In this document: positions 45,278 through 53,518 of the stretch, piece after piece
Layout of the letters: every line of letters starts with the position of its first letter
Numbering within the stretch: the stretch's first letter is position 1
NCBI GenBank assembly: GCA_041748175.1
Contig: JBGTDU010000053.1
Coordinates: forward strand, 1 to 55,282
Length of the DNA: 55,282 bases
From: JAHEJB01 sp041748175
GTDB lineage: Bacteria; Bacteroidota; Rhodothermia; Rhodothermales; Rubricoccaceae
Reading direction: 5' to 3'
The notes under the pieces: model-generated
Told to the model about the DNA's origin: nothing
The model's input: only the letters and a program-made list of their open reading frames with translations
The model's database searches: none
Program-made: the position numbers and the translations under genes

Positions 45278-46249
45278 CTACGACGACGGCGATTTCGGCG
45301 GCTCGTCGCCCCCGATGGCATCGCGCATGTGCGTATCGGCTTCGATGTTGCGGAGATTGTAGTAGTCCATCACCCCGAGCTTGCCTGTTCGCAAGGCCTC
45401 CGCCATCGCTTTCGGAATCTCCGCTTCGGCAGCGACGAGGTTGGCACGCTGTTCCTGCTCTGCGGCAACTGCTGCTGCTCGCCTTTCTTCCGCCTTGGCG
45501 CGGGCGACACGAAGGTCCGCTTCCGCCTGGTCCGTCTGGAGCTTGGCCCCGATGTTCTCGCCGACATCCACATCGGCGATGTCGATGGAAAGAATATCGA
45601 AGGCCGTCCCACTATCGAGGCCTTTCGACAAAACGGTTTTCGAAATGTTGTCTGGGTTCTCAAGGACTTCTGCGTGCGTTCGGGATGAGCCGATCGTCGA
45701 CACGATGCCCTCGCCGACGCGCGCAATAATCGTCTCCTCCCCCGCCCCACCCACAAGGCGTTCGATGTTGGCACGAACGGTCACGCGTGCGATGGCACGA
45801 ACCTGGATTCCATCTTTCGCAATTGCCGAGATCGGAGGTGTTGTGATGACCTTGGGGTTGACGGAAACCTGAACCGCCTCGAATACATCGCGGCCAGCGA
45901 GGTCGATGGCTGTGGCTCGGGCAAAGCCCAATTCGATGTTCGCCTTGTCTGCCGAAATCAGTGCTCTTATCACCTGGTCCACATGCCCACCCGCGAGGTA
46001 ATGCGCCTCAAGTTGTGGCGGATCGACATGGATTCCGGCCTTGTGAGCTGTAATCAGCGGAAGGACAATCCGCGATGGAGGCACGTTGCGCAGCCTCATT
46101 CCAACGAGATCGCGAAAGAGGCCGAGCCGCACGCCCGAAAAGATCGCGGTAATCCACAGTCGAACCGGGACGAAGTAGAAAATGATCAGCAGGAATAGAA
46201 CAATCCCGATGATCATGATGGCGCTGACGCCACCGATTAAAGCATCCAT
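45278..46249 (-). CDS. floA: Flotillin-like protein FloA
   Basis: 323 residues. N-terminal membrane anchor ISAIMIIGIVLFLLIIFYFV-like helix and the short re-entrant segment LWITAIFSGVRLGLFRDLVG. The SPFH-like core follows (GIHVDPPQLEAHYLAGGHVD, AFARATAIDLAGRD-type blocks, VSVNPKVITTPPISAIAKDG). A C-terminal coiled coil EADLRVARAKAEERRAAAVA ends near MRDAIGGDEPPKS. FloA organises functional membrane microdomains. No NfeD-type partner is adjacent. It follows moaC by 42 bp on the same strand. Confidence 0.93.
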   Translation of the reverse strand: MDALIGGVSAIMIIGIVLFLLIIFYFVPVRLWITAIFSGVRLGLFRDLVGMRLRNVPPSRIVLPLITAHKAGIHVDPPQLEAHYLAGGHVDQVIRALISADKANIELGFARATAIDLAGRDVFEAVQVSVNPKVITTPPISAIAKDGIQVRAIARVTVRANIERLVGGAGEETIIARVGEGIVSTIGSSRTHAEVLENPDNISKTVLSKGLDSGTAFDILSIDIADVDVGENIGAKLQTDQAEADLRVARAKAEERRAAAVAAEQEQRANLVAAEAEIPKAMAEALRTGKLGVMDYYNLRNIEADTHMRDAIGGDEPPKSPSS

Positions 46250-46291
46250 GAGGGTTGGAGATTTGGAAAGAGGATAGTGTGTGCGCCGTGG

Positions 46292-46786
46292 TTATTCCGT
46301 CCGGATGAAATCGCCACTCTGCCCGCCGGATTTTGCAAGAAGCCGCACGTCGGTGATGGAGATCTCTCTGGAAACTGACTTGCACATGTCGTAGATCGTC
46401 AGTGCAGCGACGGAGACCGCCGTCAGGGCCTCCATCTCGACGCCTGTTGGTCCTTCCGCCTTGGCAATAGCTTTGACGTGAATGGCGGCCGTGACCTCAT
46501 CCAGCTCAAAGTCGAGCTCGACATTCTGAAGCATCAGGTCGTGGCATAGCGGAAGGAGGAGGCTCGTTCGTTTCGCGCCCATCACGCCGGCCACGTTGGC
46601 TACGGTCAGAACATCGCCCTTGCGTATCTGGTTGGTTCTGACAAGATTGAACGCCTCTCGGCCAAGTAGCACCCGCCCGGCTGCAACGGCCGTGCGCGTC
46701 GTTGCTGGCTTCGAGCCGATGTCTACCATCTGCGCACGTCCACGCTCGCTGAGATGTGTGAGAGCCGGGCTTGCGATTTCGGTCAT
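46292..46786 (-). CDS. moaC: Cyclic pyranopterin monophosphate synthase
   Basis: Second step of molybdenum-cofactor synthesis. 164 residues from the ATG at 46786 (MTEIASPALTHLSERGRAQM). The signature blocks MVDIGSKPATTRTAVAAGRV, TNQIRKGDVLTVANVAGVMG, LLPLCHDLMLQNVELDF, GPTGVEMEALTAVSVAALTI and YDMCKSVSREISI are all present, including the active-site Lys and Asp regions. moaA lies 199 bp upstream on the same strand. Confidence 0.95.
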   Translation of the reverse strand: MTEIASPALTHLSERGRAQMVDIGSKPATTRTAVAAGRVLLGREAFNLVRTNQIRKGDVLTVANVAGVMGAKRTSLLLPLCHDLMLQNVELDFELDEVTAAIHVKAIAKAEGPTGVEMEALTAVSVAALTIYDMCKSVSREISITDVRLLAKSGGQSGDFIRTE

Positions 46787-46985
46787 CGGAAGAATCTGTA
46801 GAAACGGTGCGCGAAGATACGAGGGGTGTGCGCCAGCCGCTATGAGCTTTGAGCTAGGGGTCTGTCGGAATGAAGCCCAGGTTCTTCGAGAAGCCAAATC
46901 TTGAAATTGATCGGCGCCCGCCAGCCGAGTTGGCTCTACATGTTCAACTCAAAAAGCTTGTCGCCCACAGCGCGTAGCCCTCTCC

Positions 46986-47987
46986 TTACCCTCCGATCAG
47001 GATCATCGGTCGATTCGGGGTCCCGGCGAGCACGTCCATGCCTGCGTGGGCGGCTCGTTTTCCGCGAACGGCAACGGCAATCACCGCTCTCAGTTCGTCA
47101 TCCGTTGCATCGGCGCGAAGCATGTCGCGGAGACTTACTTCCTTCGGCCCGAACAAACAAACCTTGAAGCTGCCGTCCGCTGTGATGCGCAATCGATTGC
47201 AGCCCGCGCAAAATGGTGCGGTCATGCTGGCGATGAACCCAAACGAGCCGATAAAGCCGGGAATCCGGAAGAGCGTAGCCGTGTCCTCGGGCTCACCGGG
47301 AAGGGACTCAAGCGGCCCGAATTCCTCCTCGATGCGCGCGCGCATTTCGGCAAGCGGCACGAGCTTCTCATTGTTCCAACCGTTGTCGTCGAAGGGCATG
47401 TACTCGATAAACCGAACCTGTATGGGCGTATCGCGGGTCCACGCGACGAAATCGGCGAGCTCGTCGTCGTTGACATCCCGCATAACCACGGCGTTGATTT
47501 TGAGCGGTCCCTCGGGAATACCATAGCCCGCACTGAGCGCAGCCTCGATGGCGCGGAGGACGATTTCGACACCGCTTCTGCGCGTTATCTGTCTGAAGCG
47601 CTCAGGTCGTAGCGTGTCGAGTGAAATGTTGAAGTGAGTAACACCGGCGGCCTTCAACGCGGGCAGCTGATTTTCGAGAAGAAATGCGTTGGTGGTGATC
47701 GCCAACTCTCTGAGCCCGTCCAGACACCCGATTCGCTCGGCGATATCCACAACATCCTTGCGGACCAATGGCTCGCCGCCTGTCAGCCTGATTTTCGTGA
47801 CACCCTCGGAGACGAACAATCGCGTCAGTCGCCCGATCTCATCCGAGGCAAGTTGTGTAGACGTAGGTTTGGCGGGGACACCCTCGGCGGGCATGCAGTA
47901 CGTGCAGCGGAGGTTGCAGTGCTCCGTCAGGCTCACCCGGAGGTAAGTGTGCCGACGCCCAAATGTATCGGTCAGGAGATCGCTCAT
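46986..47987 (-). CDS. moaA: GTP 3',8-cyclase
   Basis: Radical-SAM enzyme of molybdenum-cofactor synthesis. 333 residues. The N-terminal [4Fe-4S] site is CNLRCTYCMPAEG (~23). The C-terminal cluster is CAGCNRLRITADGSFKVCLF (~260), with three Cys. LTGGEPLVRKDV and the C-terminal Gly-Gly tail (MILIGG), needed for activity in MoaA, are intact. No other moa or moe genes are in the window apart from moaC. Confidence 0.95.
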   Translation of the reverse strand: MSDLLTDTFGRRHTYLRVSLTEHCNLRCTYCMPAEGVPAKPTSTQLASDEIGRLTRLFVSEGVTKIRLTGGEPLVRKDVVDIAERIGCLDGLRELAITTNAFLLENQLPALKAAGVTHFNISLDTLRPERFRQITRRSGVEIVLRAIEAALSAGYGIPEGPLKINAVVMRDVNDDELADFVAWTRDTPIQVRFIEYMPFDDNGWNNEKLVPLAEMRARIEEEFGPLESLPGEPEDTATLFRIPGFIGSFGFIASMTAPFCAGCNRLRITADGSFKVCLFGPKEVSLRDMLRADATDDELRAVIAVAVRGKRAAHAGMDVLAGTPNRPMILIGG

Positions 47988-48011
47988 AGCTGCGGAGTTG
48001 CCACGATCCGC

Positions 48012-50213
48012 TTAGCGGAAATCCCTGACCAGCACGATATCGCTGTCCGAGCGCTCGATTTGCGTTACCAGCAGCTTCCGCCCTCGCGGGAATACGGCGA
48101 GGCTCGGATGTTCGGGAAGACCTTCAACGGTGGCAACCCATTGGTGCTCGCGGGTTTCAGGATCCACCAGCAGGACATCTGCAAGGCCTTCCTCGTCGCG
48201 GCGCTGAACCAGGTAGATGCCTTCTTCGCGTATTGTCCAGTTGGCCCAATCCGCCGGGTCGAGCGGGGCCACGATTTCCGACCGCTGCTCGGCCAGCTCT
48301 TCATTCAATGCAACGCGCCATAGGTTTTTCCGCTCCGGGCGCACGACAAGTAGATCGTGTCCGTCGGGTGTTTCTTCCGCGGCAATCCCGCCATAGCGTG
48401 TAACAGGCAGCGCATCGCCGCCATAAACGGAGCGACGCCAGATCTGCCAGTCTCCATTGCGTTGCGAAGCGAAATAGATTCGGCTTCCATCGCGGCTCCA
48501 GCTTGGCGCGACCTCGTCGCCCGGATCGTCGGTAAACCGCCGAGCCGGGCTGCCGGGCTCTACGATGTATAGATCGGCGTCGTCATTTGCGCGCGCCGCG
48601 AAAACGATCTGGGTGCCATCGGGGCTCCAACGCGGTGTGCTGACCCGAGGGCCTCCGAAACTCGTAAGTCGGCGGAAGTTTGTGCCGTCGGAATCGGCCA
48701 TCCAGATTTCGAGCGCGCCGGATCGATTGGACACGAACGCGATCTTCGAGCCATCTGCCGAGACGTTCGGATGCGAATCCCAGCGGGTGGACTCGATGAA
48801 CACCTGTGGCGGCCGCGTTCGCCCATTCCTGCGATCGATGAGGGCGATGTTTGTCGAGTAACTGCGTTGCGCAAACGTTATCCCACGTCCGCTTCGAGAA
48901 ACGGAGGGCTGGTAGACTTCGCCCCCATCGCCGACGGCGACCCATTCAGGTTCGCCGCCGCCGATGCCAACTCGCCACAATCCTGATGCGCCCTCGCGGT
49001 TAGCCGCATAGACAACAGAGCGCCCGTCGGAGGTCCAGTCCAGACCCGTAACGCCCTCCTGCTCACGCGCCAGGCCGCGCACTTCACCGCCTTCGGCGGG
49101 CACGATGCAAACATCCTGGCGGCCATCAACGGTCGTGCGAACAAATGCGAGGCTTCTGCCATCCGGGCTCCAGGCCGGATCGAGATCGCCCGGCGGCGAA
49201 GCCGGAGATTCCGTGAGGCGTAACGGCCTGCCCGATTCGAGAGGTAAGAGGATGAGGCTGTACGAGCCTCGCGTGCTTTGGCGGGCTGAGAGGGCTAACG
49301 TTGTGCCATCGGGGCTCCAAACCAGATCACGGATGTGGAAGCGCTGGAGTTCCGTCAAACGGTGTTCGCGCCCACCACTCGCGGGTACCACATAGATGGC
49401 GCAGCCTGCATCGGTGCACCGCGCGAAAGCGAGCTGCCGGCCATCGGGGCTCCATGAAGGGCTGTGTTCATCGGCGTCAGTTTCCGTTAGTCTAAGCGGC
49501 TCGTCGTCGATAGACAGTTGAACATAGAGGTCGAAATTGTCGCCATCCGCGCCATCCCACGCGAACGCGACGCTGTGCCCGTCGGGCGAAAGCGCCGGAT
49601 CCATTTCTTCACCCGGGTAGCTAGTGACCGGTGTGGTCGAGAGTGGGCGGGTCCGATCGACGATGTACCGCTGGAGCAACAGTCCACCTCCGGCAACGGC
49701 AACGACCGCTACAAATACACCAATCGCAAAACGCCGTGTGCGGGAGCCATGCCGATTCGCCGCGTGATGGATGCTGGTGGACGATCCACTAAGTGAAACC
49801 TCGTCAGGAGAAGCAATCAACCCGGCGCCGTCGCCTGTATTCGACGAGAAGGCTCTGACCGGGTCTATGTCCGTGCGTTCGACGGCTGCGATGAGCCGGT
49901 AACCACGCTTGCGGATTGTGTCGACGTACTCCGGTTGCTGGGGGTTGTCGCCGAGTGTTTTTCTCAATTCGGAGATACAGCGCGCCAGCACATCGTCGGT
50001 GACAATGGTGCCCGCCCAGACCTCGGCCATGAACTGTTCTTTCGAGATGGTTTTTCCGGGTCGCCGCGCCATACATACGAGAACCTCCATCACCTTCGGC
50101 TCAACCCGGTGCACTTCCCCCTCTCGCGCGAGCTGATTCGCCATAGGTTCAGCTACCCATTCGCCCACACGAAACGGGGGCGGCGGCTGAAGAAGTAGGT
50201 CCGCGTATTCCAT
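48012..50213 (-). CDS. Winged-helix regulator with periplasmic beta-propeller
   Basis: 733 residues from the ATG at 50213, which has AGGTGG just upstream; the ATG at 50285 is less likely. Residues ~1-110 are an OmpR/CadC-type DNA-binding domain (VEPKVMEVLVCMARRPGKTI, DDVLARCISELRKTLGD, YVDTIRKRGYRL). A single helix (FAIGVFVAVVAVAGGGLLLQ, ~160) crosses the membrane. The rest is a TolB/PD40 propeller with repeated WSPDG motifs (PSWSPDGRQLAFA, PRWSPDGTQIVFA, PSWSRDGSRIYFA). It is a one-component membrane sensor of the CadC layout. The ligand is unknown and no obvious target operon is adjacent except by divergence. Confidence 0.87.
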   Translation of the reverse strand: MEYADLLLQPPPPFRVGEWVAEPMANQLAREGEVHRVEPKVMEVLVCMARRPGKTISKEQFMAEVWAGTIVTDDVLARCISELRKTLGDNPQQPEYVDTIRKRGYRLIAAVERTDIDPVRAFSSNTGDGAGLIASPDEVSLSGSSTSIHHAANRHGSRTRRFAIGVFVAVVAVAGGGLLLQRYIVDRTRPLSTTPVTSYPGEEMDPALSPDGHSVAFAWDGADGDNFDLYVQLSIDDEPLRLTETDADEHSPSWSPDGRQLAFARCTDAGCAIYVVPASGGREHRLTELQRFHIRDLVWSPDGTTLALSARQSTRGSYSLILLPLESGRPLRLTESPASPPGDLDPAWSPDGRSLAFVRTTVDGRQDVCIVPAEGGEVRGLAREQEGVTGLDWTSDGRSVVYAANREGASGLWRVGIGGGEPEWVAVGDGGEVYQPSVSRSGRGITFAQRSYSTNIALIDRRNGRTRPPQVFIESTRWDSHPNVSADGSKIAFVSNRSGALEIWMADSDGTNFRRLTSFGGPRVSTPRWSPDGTQIVFAARANDDADLYIVEPGSPARRFTDDPGDEVAPSWSRDGSRIYFASQRNGDWQIWRRSVYGGDALPVTRYGGIAAEETPDGHDLLVVRPERKNLWRVALNEELAEQRSEIVAPLDPADWANWTIREEGIYLVQRRDEEGLADVLLVDPETREHQWVATVEGLPEHPSLAVFPRGRKLLVTQIERSDSDIVLVRDFR

Positions 50214-50372
50214 CGTCCACCTGCTAGACTCTGCCTGAGTGGTACGGGTACACCCTGGCTCGGCCGGAGAATAAAGCCGTGACATGCGCGCGTCAAAGGC
50301 GAAGGACGCGTTCTACGGCCTTTTTATGAGGTCCTCAGAAAAACCTCAGCCGTACAACAGCGCATCCCCAGC

Positions 50373-50401
50373 TTGCTGAACGTCCTACCGCCCTAAGCTT
50401 G
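50373..50401 (+). promoter_or_regulatory. Candidate Bacteroidota-type promoter
   Basis: TTG (50373-50375), an 18-nt spacer and TAAGCTTG (50394-50401), one base from TAnnTTTG. It would start transcription at the first hairpin. Weak prediction. Confidence 0.3.
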
Positions 50402-50404
50402 GAT

Positions 50405-50491
50405 TGTTCGCGGAGATCGCTGAGTATCGCGAACATGACCACCTCCGGGGTAGCCGCCCCGCCAGCACACGCGAACGGGGCGGCTCCTTTT
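50405..50491 (+). ncRNA. Candidate small RNA or attenuator ahead of the FAS1 gene
   Basis: Hairpin 1 is an 8-bp stem (50405-50412 with 50428-50435) with a 15-nt loop. Hairpin 2 is a perfect 10-bp GC stem (50452-50461 with 50476-50485) followed by CCTTTTG. There is no plus-strand gene upstream whose message this could end, so it terminates either a short RNA or the leader of the fasciclin gene. Confidence 0.35.
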
Positions 50492-50542
50492 GCTTATCGA
50501 CGGGGTGCTGAATCTCCGTTGAACGTCGGCGACTCCCTTCCC

Positions 50543-50590
50543 GCAAACATCTCCCCACGCAAACATTTCCCCACGCAAACATTTCCCCAC
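50543..50590. repeat. Three tandem 16-bp repeats abutting the FAS1 start codon
   Basis: The unit gcaaacatttccccac occurs three times in perfect phase; the first copy has one change (atctcc). The last unit ends one base before the ATG at 50592, leaving no room for a Shine-Dalgarno. Confidence 0.9.
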
Positions 50591-50591
50591 C

Positions 50592-51095
50592 ATGCCACGC
50601 TTCATTGTTCTACTCGCATTGGCCAGTGGCTTCCTCTTCGGGCATTTCGTGCGCGCGCAAACAATGGGGGATGCGGGACACAGCGACATCATCAACACGC
50701 TCCGGGCCGAAGGTTCTTTTTCCATTCTGCTGGATCTCTTCGAAAAGACTGGCCTCACCGAGATGCTTCTCGACGGTGGGCCATTCACAGTATTTGCTCC
50801 GCCCGATAGCGCTTTTGAAGGCGCGACCGTTCGGGAAATGTCCGAAGAAGAAATTACCAATCTCACCGCGCGCCATGTAGTGATGGAACGCCTCACGGCA
50901 TCCGGCGCCGAGCATAATCCGCAGGCGCTCAATGTGCTGGGAGAATCGCTCGTGAGCAGCGTGGACGAGGGTTTGTTGCGTGTGAACGGTGCCGAGGTTG
51001 TCCGTGCCGATATCGAGGCGTCCAATGGCGTCATCCACATCGTATCCACCCTCCTCCAGCCTGCGCTCGAACAAGATGTTCAAGACGGTTATTGA
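50592..51095 (+). CDS. Secreted fasciclin (FAS1) domain protein
   Basis: 167 residues. Signal peptide MPRFIVLLALASGFLFGHFV ending near RAQ. One FAS1 domain: DIINTLRAEGSFSILLDLFE, the H1 box GPFTVFAPPDSAFEG, and the H2-like NGVIHIVSTLLQP. Single-FAS1 exported proteins mediate adhesion or sit in extracellular matrix; the specific role here is unknown. The translation start directly follows three 16-bp repeats. A double-hairpin element follows 51 bp after the stop. Confidence 0.88.
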   Translation: MPRFIVLLALASGFLFGHFVRAQTMGDAGHSDIINTLRAEGSFSILLDLFEKTGLTEMLLDGGPFTVFAPPDSAFEGATVREMSEEEITNLTARHVVMERLTASGAEHNPQALNVLGESLVSSVDEGLLRVNGAEVVRADIEASNGVIHIVSTLLQPALEQDVQDGY

Positions 51096-51146
51096 CGACG
51101 ATCAACACAGGAGCGGCGACCCGTAAGTCTCTGCTCTTTTTGAAAC

Positions 51147-51230
51147 GGACGCCGACCCATTTTCGTCCCGCCAGGGTCGGCGTCCCAAGAGCCTCCGCGT
51201 GGTTGCCCCCTTCCGCGCGGAGGCTGTTTA
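51147..51230 (+). other. Double-hairpin element, copy 1
   Basis: Hairpin 1 is a perfect 12-bp stem (51147-51158 with 51174-51185) with the 15-nt loop ATTTTCGTCCCGCCA. Hairpin 2 is a perfect 10-bp stem (51190-51199 with 51216-51225) followed by GTTTACTT. It probably ends the FAS1 transcript. Copy 2 at 51675 keeps the loop and hairpin 2 but has a different, still paired, stem 1. Confidence 0.75.
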
Positions 51231-51530
51231 CTTGGACCAAACTTTTGGCTCTTGCTTCCCGAACCACCGATGTGGCTGAAGGGAGACATGAAGATCTGGC
51301 TACCGCGAAAGGCGCAAATCTGGCTTTCTTGGGCGCTCCTCAGGAATTCCTCAACGTTATCGAAGGCCGTCCCCACCCGTCGGCGTCTAGTGTCGTCCTA
51401 AGTTTTGACTGTTCGCCGACTCGGTTCTGTTTGGTGAATGAACGCCAACCGAAGGGGCCACGACATTACGCTCTGACTGAATCGCCCCGATTCGCACAGA
51501 GCGCCCCGCGTCGCACCTTCTTCCACCACT

Positions 51531-51570
51531 AACACAGCGGGCGCACTGAATGACAGCCGCCCGCTGTGTT
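51531..51570 (+). terminator. Terminator-like hairpin
   Basis: A perfect 13-bp stem (51531-51543 with 51558-51570) is followed by GTTTCTC on the plus strand. No supported gene ends just before it. A moderate T tract makes the call uncertain. Confidence 0.45.
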
Positions 51571-51674
51571 GTTTCTCGGGCGAGCCAACATTCGCGGCTG
51601 CGTTCTGACTCGCCTTGCGCGTAGAACTCGTCGCTGCAGTTCTTGGCGGCCCGATAGTCGCCACTACCCCAGTT

Positions 51675-51756
51675 GAGTCCGGGCCATTCTCGTCCCGCCA
51701 GGCCCGGTCTCACGATAGCCTCCGCGCGGAGGCCCCCTTCCGCGCGGAGGCTTTTC
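51675..51756 (+). other. Double-hairpin element, copy 2
   Basis: Hairpin 1: 7 bp, a T-T mismatch, then 3 bp (51675-51685 with 51701-51711), loop ATTCTCGTCCCGCCA. Hairpin 2: a perfect 14-bp stem (51717-51730 with 51739-51752) followed by TTTCTTG. Orientation is plus, although the adjoining amidohydrolase gene is on the minus strand, so the transcript it would terminate is unknown. Confidence 0.75.
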
Positions 51757-51760
51757 TTGT

Positions 51761-53434
51761 TTAGTGTTCGGAGGCGTAGATCTGCTCGCCGCCAAGGTAG
51801 GTTGCCTCCACATGGGTTTCCAGGATCGCCCGTGCCGGAATGGTCATGATGTCTCGGGAGAGGATCACGAAATCGGCCCACTTGCCGACCTCCAGGCTGC
51901 CTACCATGTCTTCCATAAAGCCCGCGTAGGCGGCCTCTATCGTGAACCCCCGCAGTGCCTCCTCTCGCGTGAGGCGCTGGTCGGGATACCAGCCGTTTAG
52001 CGGGTTGCCTTCCACATCCTGCCGAGTGATGGCGGCGTAGAAGCCAAGCAGAGGATTCACGCTCTCCACGGGAAAGTCGGAGCCCAAGGGCACGCGCACG
52101 CCCGCATTGAGGAACGACCGCCACGCGTATGCGCCCTGGATCCGATCTGGCCCAACCCGGTCCTCGGCCCACGGCATATCGCTCGTCGCATGTGTTGGCT
52201 GCATGGCTGCGATGATCCCAAGTTGGGCAAAACTTGGGATGTCCTCCAGCGCAACGATCTGAGCGTGTTCAATACGATGCCTGCCCGGACCTCCTCCCGT
52301 CGCCTGAATGGCGGCCTCGTAGGCATTCAATACCGCGCGGTTTGCTCCATCTCCAATGGCATGTGTGTTCACCTGTAGGCCGCATTGCATCGCCTTGATT
52401 ACCATCGACTCCAGCCTGGATTGCTCATACCTGAGTAGACCGCGACTGCCTGGAGCATCCTCGTAATCAGCCAGGAGCGCCGCACCACGGCTTCCGAGCG
52501 CACCGTCACCATAGAGCTTGAGCGAGCGAACCCAGAGCCGATCGCCCTCGCCTTCAATAATTCCGTTCACGCAGATCGATTCGAACAGCGCGCCTGGTCC
52601 ATCGACCATCGCATAGTTGCGAATCGAAAACGCGCCGCGCTCGATAGCTTCCTGGTACACGGCAAGTGTGTCAGGCTTTATGCCCGCTTCGTGGACGCCT
52701 GTGAGACCAAACCTGGCGGTTGCGACGAGAGCTCGACGGAGTTGCTCGACCAATTGGCTTCGCGTCGGAGGGGGCGTCTTGTCCTCAAGAAGTCGCTCCT
52801 CGGCGGCGTCCAGAAAGATGCCGTTTGGGCGACCGGACGCATCAACTCCTACCTCGCCGCCAGGAGGAGAAGGTGGCGCCAGGGAATCGGGATTGATGCC
52901 GACGGCTCGCAGGGCGGCCGTATTTACCCAACCCGCGTGGCCATCCACGCGTCGGAGCCAAACCGGACGATCCGGAAAAACCTCGTCGAGGTCGACTCGG
53001 GAAGGAAACGGCCGTGTGCCATCCGCGGCGGGTGCCCAATCGTTCTGGTCCCAACCCCGGCCCATCAGCCATGCATCATCGGGAAGCGTCTCTGCAAATG
53101 CCAATGCGCGAGCAATCGCGTCTTCTTTCGAGTCCGTCCCAACAAGATCTACCCGCGTCAGAAATTGGCCCAGGCCCATGAGATGCGCGTGCGAGTCGAT
53201 GAAGCCGGGGACAACCGTCAGACCACCCGCATCGTTTCTGGACCAGCCCGGGTAGGCTGCAAGGATCTCCTCGTTGCTGCCGACGGCAACGACGCGCCCG
53301 GAGTCAACAGCGATGGCTTCAGCAAGCGGCAGATCGTCGTTGACCGTGTAGATCCGCGCATTGTGGAGGACGAAGGGCGTGGGCTGGGCGTGGGCCATGG
53401 GGCCTATAAGTAGAATGAGTAGCAGATGTCGCAC
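51761..53434 (-). CDS. Exported YtcJ-like amidohydrolase
   Basis: 557 residues, GTG start, signal peptide MRHLLLILLIGPMAHA. Amidohydro_3 features: VVPGFIDSHAHLMGLGQFLT with the HxH metal ligands (~85), a lysine-region strand VRSLKLYGDGALGSRGAALL, NTHAIGDGANRAV, HRIEHAQIVA, and PLGSDFPVESVNPL with the catalytic Asp. The C-terminal beta-sandwich ends LEVGKWADFVILSRD. It hydrolyses an amide or related bond of unknown substrate outside the cytoplasm. Such YtcJ-like enzymes are common in Bacteroidota-like genomes. Confidence 0.9.
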   Translation of the reverse strand: MRHLLLILLIGPMAHAQPTPFVLHNARIYTVNDDLPLAEAIAVDSGRVVAVGSNEEILAAYPGWSRNDAGGLTVVPGFIDSHAHLMGLGQFLTRVDLVGTDSKEDAIARALAFAETLPDDAWLMGRGWDQNDWAPAADGTRPFPSRVDLDEVFPDRPVWLRRVDGHAGWVNTAALRAVGINPDSLAPPSPPGGEVGVDASGRPNGIFLDAAEERLLEDKTPPPTRSQLVEQLRRALVATARFGLTGVHEAGIKPDTLAVYQEAIERGAFSIRNYAMVDGPGALFESICVNGIIEGEGDRLWVRSLKLYGDGALGSRGAALLADYEDAPGSRGLLRYEQSRLESMVIKAMQCGLQVNTHAIGDGANRAVLNAYEAAIQATGGGPGRHRIEHAQIVALEDIPSFAQLGIIAAMQPTHATSDMPWAEDRVGPDRIQGAYAWRSFLNAGVRVPLGSDFPVESVNPLLGFYAAITRQDVEGNPLNGWYPDQRLTREEALRGFTIEAAYAGFMEDMVGSLEVGKWADFVILSRDIMTIPARAILETHVEATYLGGEQIYASEH

Positions 53435-53518
53435 GACCGGGGCTCTGAGATGCTAAGTGGGATAAAGGGAGACGGGAGATCTAATTGCAGGCAAAGCTAC
53501 CTGTTGCCATCGCGTTCC

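Larger units (their letters stand above)
50214..50591. other. Intergenic region between the sensor gene and the FAS1 gene
   Basis: 378 bp with no coding gene. It holds a candidate plus-strand promoter (50373-50401), two hairpins, the second terminator-like (50405-50435; 50452-50491), and a 3 x 16-bp tandem repeat touching the next start codon. Confidence 0.6.
51096..51760. other. 665-bp intergenic region rich in hairpins
   Basis: Between the FAS1 and amidohydrolase genes. It holds two copies of a double-hairpin element (51147-51230, 51675-51756) and a third plus-oriented hairpin (51531-51570). Between them (51240-51525) I see no convincing protein gene on either strand; open frames there lack family features. 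Confidence 0.6.

Noticed and set aside
50543..50590. Three 16-bp repeats considered as a CRISPR array
   Set aside because: Units are contiguous without spacers and far too short; no cas genes are present.
51092..51532. 146-codon frame whose stop touches the hairpin at 51531
   Set aside because: Its first third runs through the double-hairpin element and the rest has no protein-like pattern, so the abutting stop is probably chance, though an unannotated transcript remains possible.
51387..52172. 261-codon minus-strand frame overlapping the amidohydrolase 3' end
   Set aside because: It is an out-of-frame shadow of the amidohydrolase, Arg/Gly-rich, with no domain.
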